DNA from: an uncultured Clostridia bacterium
GTDB taxonomy: Bacteria; Bacillota; Clostridia; Oscillospirales; Acutalibacteraceae
DNA length: 55,104 nt
Reading direction: 5' to 3'
Assembly (NCBI GenBank): GCA_944380775.1
Contig: CALWIP010000030.1
Span: 1 to 55,104, forward strand
Shown: one piece after another, positions 1 to 7,437 of the stretch
How positions within the stretch are numbered: the first letter of the stretch is position 1
Layout: each line of letters begins with the position of its first letter
Translations under genes and position numbers: made by a program
The notes under the pieces: generated by a model
Seen by the model: only the letters and a program-made list of their open reading frames with translations
What the model was told of the DNA's origin: nothing
Databases searched by the model: none

Positions 1-2
1 AC

Positions 3-128
3 AGCATCTATGTATTTGACGACCGGCTGGTTTTCACCTACAATTACAAAAACGGAACCCAAACAGTGTCGTTGGCGGACGTTTCTGCGGCTTTCGGTTC
101 GGATTTGAAGTCCTGTACTCCACCATAA
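3..128 (+). CDS. Serine-type site-specific recombinase, C-terminal end (partial)
   Basis: Only the last 41 residues are in the window; the gene begins to the left. The frame opens SIYVFDDRLVFTYNYKNGT and ends SDLKSCTPP before TAA. This resembles the C-terminus of large serine recombinases from clostridial integrative elements, where a V-F-D-D-R-L-x-F-x-Y/F-x-Y-K-x-G-T segment and a final SDL-x-x-x-x-x-P are common. Such enzymes integrate and excise mobile elements and are usually encoded at one end of the element. A strong terminator follows directly. The family call rests on tail resemblance only, since the catalytic N-terminus is outside the window. Confidence 0.6.
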   Translation, partial: SIYVFDDRLVFTYNYKNGTQTVSLADVSAAFGSDLKSCTPP

Positions 129-131
129 AAT

Positions 132-163
132 GCCGTGAAATTTGAAATTTCACGGCTTTTTTT
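132..163 (+). terminator. Intrinsic terminator after the recombinase
   Basis: A perfect 12-bp stem (GCCGTGAAATTT at 132-143, its complement at 145-156) around one central base is followed by seven T. It starts four bases after the recombinase stop codon. Confidence 0.85.
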
Positions 164-209
164 GTATCGAAAACCACTCGCTTGGCGAGTGGTTTTCGAT
201 ACAAAAAAA
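157..209. repeat. Perfect 25-bp inverted repeat with 3-nt loop
   Basis: Arm 157-181 and arm 185-209 are exact reverse complements, with loop TTG. The outer seven bases are the T-run of the preceding terminator and the A-run that serves as the T-tail of the minus-strand terminator at 210-232. The inner part is GTATCGAAAACCACTCGC. It looks like a mobile-element palindrome or a nested bidirectional terminator. Assignment to a named IS family is not supported by sequence alone. Confidence 0.7.
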
Positions 210-232
210 GCTGGAGCCGTTACGGCTCCAGC
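203..232 (-). terminator. Intrinsic terminator for the leftward VTC-DUF4956-CotH operon
   Basis: Read on the minus strand, the stem GCTGGAGCCGT/ACGGCTCCAGC (210-220 with 222-232) is followed by seven T (complement of 203-209). It is the first terminator downstream of the CotH gene. Confidence 0.75.
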
Positions 233-264
233 CTCCCCATGATGAAGCACCTAGGACGAAGCAT

Positions 265-387
265 CTAGTCCAAAGAAGGTGTTGTTTCCAGGGAAAATTG
301 GAATCCATCCAAAACATGCTGTATTTCTCTTGGATCACAAAGTTCTACAATGCCTAAAATTTCATTTCGCCTATCAGCAAGCTCAGC
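265..387 (-). pseudogene. AT-rich remnant of a foreign gene, C-terminal 40 codons
   Basis: A minus-strand frame running leftward from the end of CotH reads AELADRRNEILGIVELCDPR, then EIQHVLDGFQFSLETTPSLD, and stops at TAG (265-267). The composition is protein-like and the DNA is clearly more AT-rich than the GC-rich genes around it. There is no start codon or ribosome site, and upstream the frame runs into the out-of-frame end of CotH. It is best read as the tail of a gene, perhaps a transposase, whose 5' part has been lost. I do not recognise the family. Confidence 0.4.
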
Positions 388-532
388 GCCGCCTTGGCTT
401 TTTCCGGTACAACACAGCGAATAAAAATGTGATAGCGATGATGGCCAAGCTCAGTCCGTATTGGCTTAAAGTAGTGATCGATGTGGCGTTTGCATCTCCT
501 GCGCCTGAAAATCCGTCAAAGGGGGGGGACTG
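383..532 (-). other. Out-of-frame C-terminal membrane anchor of the CotH protein
   Basis: Directly after the C8 tract (complement of G at 521-528) the alternative minus frame reads PPFDGFSGAGDANATSITTL, then a hydrophobic stretch SLAIIAITFLFAVLY, then RKKPRRR and TGA. This is a standard C-terminal single-pass anchor with a basic stop-transfer tail. With seven instead of eight C, the main CotH frame would enter it without interruption and gain about 44 residues. In the sequence as given, the CotH frame instead ends within two codons of the tract. Confidence 0.75.
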
Positions 533-2351
533 AGCCCTCGCCACTCCTCTCGCCATCCTCCTGCGTTCCGCCGCCAAACTGGGACGGGTCAAAATCCCCA
601 AACTGCGAGGCGTCGAAATCTTCCGGCGGCCCGCCCTCAAACTGCGAGGTGTCAAAGCTCCCAGATGAAATTCCGGAAGGCCCAGGTAATTCAGAGCTCT
701 CGCCCTCATTGGACGCCGGGCCGGCCTGGTTTCCGTTGGCGTCCTGCCCGCCGAAGTTGAAGCCGCCGCCGATGTCCATGCTGCCCATGACTTCCGGATC
801 GATGTGGGAGGCGTCTATGAGCGCGCCGGAGCCGGACTGCTCTGCGGAGGTCGACGGTATCGTGCCGTCGAGTTGGCCGCTGATGGATTCGCCGCGGAGC
901 TGTACAACCTCATACAGCGTCTCCGCCGCCGTGAGATATTCCTCATAGGTGTAGAACGCATTGGGATCTGTCTCGACAAGCGCGTCGATCTGGCTGCGGA
1001 CGCGGGTATAGAACGCGTCAAAACCGCCGCCGTTGATATACTCCTCCACCAGCTCGGTCATATAGGCGTAATACTGCCCGTGGTAAGTTTCGTTTTCCAT
1101 CAGCGTGTCAAAAAACTCCGTACCGGCAAAGGCGTTGTCAATGGCCTCGTTCACGACGCTCGTCGCATTGCTGCCGCTCATGCCGCCAAGGGCGAGGTTG
1201 TAATCCCACGGGATGATGTTGAGTTGTCCGTCGTACTCGTACAGGTAGTAGTTGTGGGCCATCATCCCGGAAAGGCTGTCCTCGTTGACGGAAAAGATGT
1301 GGACGGCCATATAGCGGAGCAGATTGTCTACATCCATATAGGACGCAAGATCGGCGCCCTTGGAGATCTTCTTCAAGGCCGTCACGACGCGCTTGTGATC
1401 GGCATCCTTTGTTTTCGTGATCTCGCCTTCCCAAATGGTGGAGTAATTGTCCAGATCGTCGCCGGTATAGTTGAGGTCCGCGCCGCCCCCGCCAAGTGAG
1501 AAGCCGCCGAAGCCCATGCCCCCAAAGTCGAAGCTGCCGCCGTCAGGGGGCTGCGATGAACCGCCGCCGTCTTCCGGCAAACCGCTGGAGGAACCGGCCT
1601 CGGGCGCTTCACCCCCCTCGGGCATCTCGTCTGGGAGTTGTGAGAAGTCAAAGCCGCCCGGCAGATCCGAAGGAGAGAAATCCCCCATATCCATATCGCC
1701 CATGTCAAAACCGCCGATGTTCATGCTGTCAGGTTTGTAGAGTTCCCCGTCCTGTGTGCCGTAGTTGCGCAGCATGAAACTGTCCTCAACCGCTTCGATC
1801 GCCAGGTATACGCCCCAGTACTCGCCGTTTACAGATATTTTGGCGTAGTTATAAAGGGAGGCGTCCGCGCCAAGGTACTGGTACATATCGTAGATCAACG
1901 CCTCCTTCATATTGGTGGCGTCGGCGTAATTGTTGTTCAGCACCAGCTTATCCAGCCCGAAGCAGGTTTGCCCGTCCACATAGTGGTCGAACTCCAGCTT
2001 GAAGCTGTAGCGGTCCGTGGTGGGATCGGCGGCTATGGTGGTAAGGCTGGTATTTCCCTTTGGGCGTATGCCCACGCCGTAAAAGGTCTCGCCGTTGACG
2101 GACACATCGCAGCGGTAATACTCCTCGGCAGTGGCGTTATCCAGCATCTCGTTCCAATCGTCCTCGTCGATCACGATATTGATGCTGATGATCTCACTCG
2201 TGTCGAACAGCGCCGTTTCATACTCCATAGTCAAGCCTTTATCCCTGCTGGCAGCCAACTGCCCGATAAACGCTGTGGCGGCCAGGCAGAGGCATACGGC
2301 CAGCGCCATGACGGCGATGATGATTTTTGTGATCTGTTTCTGTGCAACCAT
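516..2351 (-). CDS. CotH kinase family protein, probably truncated by a frameshift
   Basis: The 611-residue product has an N-terminal signal anchor (about residues 9-32), then a CotH domain with VGIRPKGNTSL, FGLDKLVLNNNY and the IPWDYNLALGG segment expected in the protein-kinase-like CotH fold. A Gly/Asp/Phe/Pro-rich insertion lies near residues 210-290. A low-complexity C-terminal tract holds three FDxSQF repeats. CotH proteins phosphorylate spore-coat or surface proteins; here the signal anchor and the anchor encoded just past the end suggest a cell-surface role. It is the last gene of a VTC-DUF4956-CotH operon, 12 bp after DUF4956. The C-terminal anchor is out of frame past a C8 tract at 521-528. 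Confidence 0.88.
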   Translation of the reverse strand: MVAQKQITKIIIAVMALAVCLCLAATAFIGQLAASRDKGLTMEYETALFDTSEIISINIVIDEDDWNEMLDNATAEEYYRCDVSVNGETFYGVGIRPKGNTSLTTIAADPTTDRYSFKLEFDHYVDGQTCFGLDKLVLNNNYADATNMKEALIYDMYQYLGADASLYNYAKISVNGEYWGVYLAIEAVEDSFMLRNYGTQDGELYKPDSMNIGGFDMGDMDMGDFSPSDLPGGFDFSQLPDEMPEGGEAPEAGSSSGLPEDGGGSSQPPDGGSFDFGGMGFGGFSLGGGGADLNYTGDDLDNYSTIWEGEITKTKDADHKRVVTALKKISKGADLASYMDVDNLLRYMAVHIFSVNEDSLSGMMAHNYYLYEYDGQLNIIPWDYNLALGGMSGSNATSVVNEAIDNAFAGTEFFDTLMENETYHGQYYAYMTELVEEYINGGGFDAFYTRVRSQIDALVETDPNAFYTYEEYLTAAETLYEVVQLRGESISGQLDGTIPSTSAEQSGSGALIDASHIDPEVMGSMDIGGGFNFGGQDANGNQAGPASNEGESSELPGPSGISSGSFDTSQFEGGPPEDFDASQFGDFDPSQFGGGTQEDGERSGEGSVPPL

Positions 2352-2363
2352 CGCCTTTCACCA

Positions 2364-3035
2364 TTAGGACAGGTATTCCCCGTTGTAGCTGACCAGCGTA
2401 GCGTTTTCCACGCCCGGCAGCCGGGAAATGAGATTGACAAAACCGGTCGATCCATTTTTTGTGCGCAGCTCTGCGGTAAGTTCAATGCCGGAGGCGTTGA
2501 CGGTCTTGCTCTTGACGCTGTAATCTGCCGCTTCCTTGCCAAGCACATCCAGCGCGGCAGTCTCGGCGTCCTCGCCGGCACAGTTGAGCACGAGGAGGTA
2601 GGGGTTTGAGCGCACTTTGCGGTTGGCGAACAAGAGCAGGATGATTCCAATGATAGCGGAACCGATGACGGCCAGCGGGATCATTCCCGCGCCGATCACA
2701 ATCCCCACGGCCAGCGACCAAAACAGGAACACAATCTCAACCGGCTCTTTAATGGCGGCGCGGAAACGGACGATGGAGAGCGCGCCGACCATACCGAGGG
2801 ACAACACTACGTTGGAGGTGACGGCCATAATAACCAGCGTCGTTACCAACGAGAGACCAACGAGTGTGAGCGCAAAGCCGGTGGAGTACATCACGCCGGT
2901 GAGGGTTTTCTTGTAGATTACAAAAATGAAAAGGCCGATAATCAGCGCGGCGGCCAGGCCGATGACCGTATCGAGCATGGAAAATTCAGAAACGCTCTCC
3001 AGAAAACTGGATTGAAAAATGTCATGAAACGTCAT
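2364..3035 (-). CDS. DUF4956 membrane protein
   Basis: The product has 223 residues, with three to four membrane segments in the first 140 and a soluble C-terminal domain of about 85 residues. The stretch VVLSLGMVGALSIVRFRAA followed by IKEPVEIVFLFW is the hallmark of DUF4956. The family almost always sits beside VTC-type polyphosphate polymerase and CotH genes, as here. Its biochemical role is not established; a membrane partner of the polymerase is a reasonable inference. The start is ATG, with GGAGAGGA about five bases upstream. Confidence 0.9.
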   Translation of the reverse strand: MTFHDIFQSSFLESVSEFSMLDTVIGLAAALIIGLFIFVIYKKTLTGVMYSTGFALTLVGLSLVTTLVIMAVTSNVVLSLGMVGALSIVRFRAAIKEPVEIVFLFWSLAVGIVIGAGMIPLAVIGSAIIGIILLLFANRKVRSNPYLLVLNCAGEDAETAALDVLGKEAADYSVKSKTVNASGIELTAELRTKNGSTGFVNLISRLPGVENATLVSYNGEYLS

Positions 3036-3070
3036 AAGCTTCCTCTCCTAAAAATAAGAATAATGGGGTT

Positions 3071-3763
3071 TTACCCGAAACGCCGGCAAGCGCCGTACTT
3101 TGAAAACGCTTGGCGGCGCAGGCCCTCTGTTTGCAGCAGGCAAGAGATAATCTCCGGCAGGAATGCGTCATATTTCACTTCCAGGATGATTTCCCCGGAC
3201 GAATCTGTGGCGCAGATGTCCCGCACTTCGCCAAGAAAAAAATTCCGGCTGAAAAGGCTGGTCCGGATCTTGGAGTCAAAGGTCACGCGGACATTCCCCG
3301 GAGGGTAAACATACGGCTCGCGCAGATAGGAAACCATCACCCTCGGCCGCAGCTGTTGGTATTTGAGCTTACAGTACAATTCCCGCACCAGTTCTGACGG
3401 ATGGGATTTCATCCACTCCGCCTCCCCGGAGAGGAGTGCAAGGTACTCGTCCTTGCTGATCTGCGCATCCAGCTTCATGCACAGGTTGTCGTACTTTATT
3501 TTCTTCTCCAGCGAAATGAACGAAAAATCCTCGTTGTAGTACCGTACTCGGAATTTTTCCCGCTTCTGCACACCGTAGATTTTTTCGCGCAGCGCCTTGT
3601 CGTCCGCATTGTCGAAATAGATGCTGTGGACCGTGTAGAAGCCATCCTTGCCGGTATGGAAATCGCGCTTCATGAAAGAGGACAGACGTTGGCGCAACGC
3701 ATAGTAGTCCGCGGTGTTGATGGGATATTTCAGCTCGTGCCGGTATGTCCCGGGCAGTTTCAT
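3071..3763 (-). CDS. VTC-domain polyphosphate polymerase-like protein
   Basis: The 230-residue product is a triphosphate tunnel metalloenzyme of the VTC type. It begins with RHELKYPI, then IYFDN, KFRVRYYN, SLEKKIKYDNLCMKL, RPRVMVSYLREPYV and ILEVKYDAFLPEII. These supply the alternating basic and acidic residues that line the tunnel. Eukaryotic VTC4 polymerises polyphosphate from ATP; the activity of the bacterial VTC-DUF4956-CotH proteins is less clear. It is the first gene of the operon, with AAGGAGTG upstream of ATG at 3763, and is transcribed divergently from the response regulator. Confidence 0.9.
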   Translation of the reverse strand: MKLPGTYRHELKYPINTADYYALRQRLSSFMKRDFHTGKDGFYTVHSIYFDNADDKALREKIYGVQKREKFRVRYYNEDFSFISLEKKIKYDNLCMKLDAQISKDEYLALLSGEAEWMKSHPSELVRELYCKLKYQQLRPRVMVSYLREPYVYPPGNVRVTFDSKIRTSLFSRNFFLGEVRDICATDSSGEIILEVKYDAFLPEIISCLLQTEGLRRQAFSKYGACRRFG

Positions 3764-3894
3764 GTGCTAGATCACTCCTTTTCGTCTGTCGAGGCTTTAC
3801 AAAGATTTAACCTTGGCATCCCAAAATGTACTTGAAAAACCCTGTAAACATTTTTTGAACGGCAGATGCGTCACTCCTTTCCCATGGGAGCGGC

Positions 3895-3923
3895 TTATCA
3901 TGGGTGCGGATTTATGATATAAT
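3895..3923 (+). promoter_or_regulatory. Promoter of the two-component system
   Basis: TTATCA (3895-3900), a 17-bp spacer and TATAAT (3918-3923), about 75 bp before the response regulator start. The divergent VTC operon starts at 3763, so regulation of both sides from this interval is possible. Confidence 0.65.
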
Positions 3924-3999
3924 ACCCGCAGGCGGGGGAGCATTTCAAGCCTATTTCAGGTTGGCATGAGAAGATCCATCCAGATTGGGAGGGAGCATG

Positions 4000-4677
4000 A
4001 TGAGAATACTGCTTGCAGAGGACGAAATCAGTATTGCACGGGCGCTGAAGCTTATCCTTGAAAAGAATCAATATACGGTCGACATGGTGCATAACGGCGC
4101 TGAGGCGCTTGACTTCATCCATTCTGTGCCTTACGACGCCCTGATCCTGGATATTATGATGCCGGGAATGGACGGCATCGAATTGCTTACCGCCGTCAGA
4201 AAAATGGGCATCAAAACCCCGGCGCTCTTTCTCACAGCAAAAGGCGAGATAGAGGACCGGGTCGCCGGGCTCGACGCGGGGGCGGACGATTACCTGCCAA
4301 AACCCTTTGCCACAAGCGAGTTTCTTGCCCGCGTCAGGGCCCTCGTGCGCAGGAGCGCCGCTTATGCGCCTGCGGCTCTCCGTTTCGGAAGTGTGGAGCT
4401 TGACTGCAACCAGTATCTCCTCAGAAGTTCCAGCGGCGAGCTGCGCCTGAACAACAAGGAATACCAACTCATGGAACTGTTCATGCGCAATCCGCGCCAA
4501 GTATTCTCGACCTCGCTCCTGATGGATAAAGTGTGGGAACTGGGGTCTGAGGCAGAAGTGGACGTTGTGTGGACATACATCGGCTTTCTTAGGAGAAAAC
4601 TCAGGGAGCTGAACGCAGACATTGAGATCAAAACCATCCGGGGCGCTGGGTATACGCTGGAGAGCCTGCAATGCTGA
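4000..4677 (+). CDS. OmpR/PhoB-family response regulator
   Basis: The 225-residue product has a receiver domain (1-115) beginning MRILLAEDE, the phospho-acceptor Asp51 in LILDIMMPGMDG, the switch Thr in LFLTAKG and the conserved Lys in YLPKPF. A winged-helix DNA-binding domain occupies about 125-225. Two adjacent ATGs (3997 and 4000) follow GGGAGGG; the second gives the canonical N-terminus. The kinase gene starts at 4671, overlapping the end of this one, so the two are co-transcribed. The likely target is the divergent VTC-DUF4956-CotH operon, inferred from position only. Confidence 0.93.
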   Translation: MRILLAEDEISIARALKLILEKNQYTVDMVHNGAEALDFIHSVPYDALILDIMMPGMDGIELLTAVRKMGIKTPALFLTAKGEIEDRVAGLDAGADDYLPKPFATSEFLARVRALVRRSAAYAPAALRFGSVELDCNQYLLRSSSGELRLNNKEYQLMELFMRNPRQVFSTSLLMDKVWELGSEAEVDVVWTYIGFLRRKLRELNADIEIKTIRGAGYTLESLQC

Positions 4678-5895
4678 AGAAAATGCGCTGGAGGTTTATC
4701 GGGGCAGCGATGGTCGCTTTTACGACCGTTGTCCTGGCCCTGCTGTGTTGTATCAACATCTGGAACTACCGGAATATGACTGCCCGGCTTGACAACACGC
4801 TGGCCGTCCTCTATGAGATTGGGGAAAACGGCCTCGTCCTGGCGCCGCAGCAGGAGAAACCGCCGCAGGACCAGGCCGCCCCCTTCCCCGGAGAGATTCC
4901 GTACATGATACGGTTTTTCTCCGTTCAATACGGTGAAAATGGAAAACTCCTGAACATCAATCAGGACTATATCGCTTCCATCTCCCAAGAAGAGGCTCTG
5001 CGCTTTGCAGGCCATGTGTTGGAAACCGGAAGGGAGCGCGGATTTCACGACGTTTACCGCTTTCTTGTCAATACGGCGGACGGCAAAGCGACCGTTATCT
5101 TTCTCAACGCAGAGAACGAACTGCTGGTTGCAAGAGATCTGCTGGCCACCACGCTCGGCGTCTCCGGCCTGTGCCTTGGGGTCGTGTTTCTCCTGGTGCT
5201 GCTTCTGGCGGGCCGCACAGTGAAACCATATATGCGAAATCTTGAAATGCAGAGGCAGTTTATTACGAATGCCGGGCATGAGCTGAAGACTCCGTTGACA
5301 GCCATATCCACCAGCGCCGACGTGCTGGCGATGGAATACGAGGACGACGAATGGGTGCGGAATATCCAGTTGCAGTCCAGCAGGCTCTCTAAGTTGATCA
5401 CAAACCTCATTGCCCTTTCGCGCCTGGACGAGGGAACGGCCGTCTCTGGAAAAGAGCGCGTTTTCGCTCAGCGATGCGTTGTGGGAAACCGTGGATTCCT
5501 TTCTGCCGCTGCTGCGGGCAAAAGGCAAATCCTATTCCCAGAGCATCGAAGACGGCCTGACCGTCACCGGCGACTGCGCCGCCGTGCAGCAAATGGTAAG
5601 CATCCTGCTGGACAACGTTGTGAAATATTCCCCGCCTGATGGGAAGATCAGCCTGCGTGCCTTTCGCAAAGGGCGCAGGACAGTAATTGAGGTATCGAAC
5701 ACTTGCAGCGGGATCGAACCCTCGGAGCTCAGGCATCTTTTTGACCGCTTCTACCGTGTGGACAAATCCCATTCAGAAACGGCCGGCGGCAGCGGAATCG
5801 GCCTCTCAATCGCCAAAGCGGCTGCCGAAGCGCTGGGTGGGAAAATCAGCGCGGAAATGTCTGGCGGCTCCATCTGTTTCCGGATTACGCTCTAA
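4671..5895 (+). pseudogene. Sensor histidine kinase, split by a one-base frameshift
   Basis: The N-terminal frame (4671-5639) has a membrane segment near residues 8-30, an extracytoplasmic sensor region, a second membrane segment near 158-182, and the HisKA box FITNAGHELKTPLTAI with the phospho-accepting His. It loses sense just after IALSRLDEG. The remainder continues in another frame up to 5895: PSLEKSAFSLSDALW, the N box ILLDNVVKYSPPDG, and the G box GGSGIGLSIAK. Removing one base at about 5432-5442, for instance one G of GGG at 5432-5434, joins the halves as LDEERPSLEK. Without that repair the kinase has no ATP-binding domain. Confidence 0.85.
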
Positions 5896-5918
5896 ACGTG
5901 CAACGGTTGCGGAACATC

Positions 5919-5947
5919 TTGTCTCGCCTTCGCCTTTGTGATATGAT
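5919..5947 (+). promoter_or_regulatory. Promoter of the 47-residue ORF
   Basis: TTGTCT (5919-5924), a 17-bp spacer and TATGAT (5942-5947), about 40 bp upstream of a small ORF that has its own Shine-Dalgarno sequence. Confidence 0.55.
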
Positions 5948-5985
5948 TTGTTTTGGAAATGAGGCTGAGGAAGGAGAGATCTCCC

Positions 5986-6129
5986 ATGGGAGGCGCCTTA
6001 CCAGAATTTACCGCGCTGATGGAAACGTTCGCAACCACTGTGCTCCAACCCAGCGCCGTCGTTGGGCTGGCGGTCGCGGGAGGTCTTTCTTTGATTGACA
6101 GCCAAGACCCCGGCCGTCCAAGGAGCTAA
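5986..6129 (+). CDS. Small hydrophobic ORF, 47 residues, unknown function
   Basis: ATG at 5986 follows AAGGAGAG with a normal spacing and lies about 40 bp downstream of a TTGTCT-17-TATGAT promoter. The product starts MGGALPEFTALMETFATTVL, contains a hydrophobic stretch SAVVGLAVAGGLSLI and ends in a polar RPRS tail. It could form one short membrane segment. I recognise no family. Support comes from the promoter, ribosome site and spacing, not from similarity, so chance remains a real possibility. Confidence 0.4.
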   Translation: MGGALPEFTALMETFATTVLQPSAVVGLAVAGGLSLIDSQDPGRPRS

Positions 6130-6247
6130 GATAGATTTCCTCTTCATACAGGAGAGCCCGTTTCTATGACGGATCATTTTCAGACTGTAACCGGGCGGAC
6201 GCTGTGGTAAAATGGTATTCCATTCTTGAGGACGGGAGGCGCGGCCA

Positions 6248-7348
6248 ATGATTTACTGTGTATCGGACCTTCACGGCGAGTTGGACAAGTTTCAGCAGAT
6301 GTTGGAGCAGATCCGCTTCTCCGAGGAGGATCACCTGTATATCCTGGGGGATGTGATCGACCGGGGCGCTAAAGGGGTGGATATTCTCCGGATCATCATG
6401 GCCGCCCCTAATATGACGATGCTCCTGGGCAACCACGAGCAAATGTGCCTGGGTACCCTGGGCCCTCATAACGAGTTTGGCGCCCGGGACCTCTGGCGGA
6501 TGAACGGCGGGATGTCCACTTACCGGGAACTGCTCTACCGCCGGGCACGCCAGGAACGGAATGCGGTCTTGCACTTTCTCGCCCGCCTGCCGGACCACCT
6601 GGACCTGGAGGTTCGCGGGCGGAGATTTCATCTGGTGCACGGGTATCCGGGGGACAGCCGGGACGCCCGGATCTGGGGCCGGGTGGAGCCGGACAGCAAA
6701 AGCCCCTTTGCGGACGCCACCTGCATCGTCGGCCACACGCCGACGGTGTTCCTCACAGACCGGCACGACGAGGATTTCTCCATCTGGCACGGGGACGGCA
6801 TTCTCGACATCGACTGCGGCTGCGGGAACATGAAGGCGGTCCACCGCCGCCTGGCCTGCCTGCGGCTGGACGACATGGCCGAATTCTATGTGGGCGGAAC
6901 TGGCCATGCGGTTCCGGCAGATACACGCACGGCGCCGGAAGCCCCGGGGCAAGCGCTGTTCCATCAATTCCGCTCCCAAGCGGAACGCAGGGCGTCCGGC
7001 GGTTCCGATTTCATTGAGATCTCCTACTGCAAATTGCCGCAGGGGACTCCCCTCCGGGAAATCGTTTCGGTTGATGCGGTCGAAAAGTGGAACAATGACT
7101 CCTTATATATCAGCGGCGACGACACGGACCTCTTTTACCGGCATTACGGGGGACTTATCACGGGCGGCGTCTACTGCAACGGGAATCGCGGCCCGATGGA
7201 TTTTTACGGGATCAATTTTTATTCAGGAGATCAAGCCCGCGAACTGGCCGGCCGGCTTAAAAAAGAAAAGCCGCCGTCCTATCAAGTCCTGTGCGACTGG
7301 CTGCAGGCGGGCGCGCAATCCCTTGGCTTCTACGTGTTGGGCGTATAA
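6248..7348 (+). CDS. Metallophosphoesterase (Ser/Thr phosphatase-like) with an extra C-terminal domain
   Basis: The 366-residue product has a calcineurin-like phosphoesterase domain in about residues 1-215. The metal-binding motifs are all present: DLHG at 7-10, GDVIDRG, GNHE, the later HGYPGDSRD, and GHTPTV. This matches the bacterial PrpA/PrpE and diadenosine-tetraphosphatase-like group. A second segment of about 120 residues (from near 250, DFIEISYCKLPQG, to the end) is not part of the phosphatase fold and I do not recognise it. The start is ATG with GGGAGGCG upstream. The MATE gene follows 89 bp later on the same strand. Confidence 0.88.
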   Translation: MIYCVSDLHGELDKFQQMLEQIRFSEEDHLYILGDVIDRGAKGVDILRIIMAAPNMTMLLGNHEQMCLGTLGPHNEFGARDLWRMNGGMSTYRELLYRRARQERNAVLHFLARLPDHLDLEVRGRRFHLVHGYPGDSRDARIWGRVEPDSKSPFADATCIVGHTPTVFLTDRHDEDFSIWHGDGILDIDCGCGNMKAVHRRLACLRLDDMAEFYVGGTGHAVPADTRTAPEAPGQALFHQFRSQAERRASGGSDFIEISYCKLPQGTPLREIVSVDAVEKWNNDSLYISGDDTDLFYRHYGGLITGGVYCNGNRGPMDFYGINFYSGDQARELAGRLKKEKPPSYQVLCDWLQAGAQSLGFYVLGV

Positions 7349-7437
7349 GGGTTCTGGATCCCGTCCCCGGCAAAAAGCCGCTTCTTCCTTTTCCAACGCC
7401 TGCTAAAACACGCAAAAACACCTTTGGGGGGAATATC

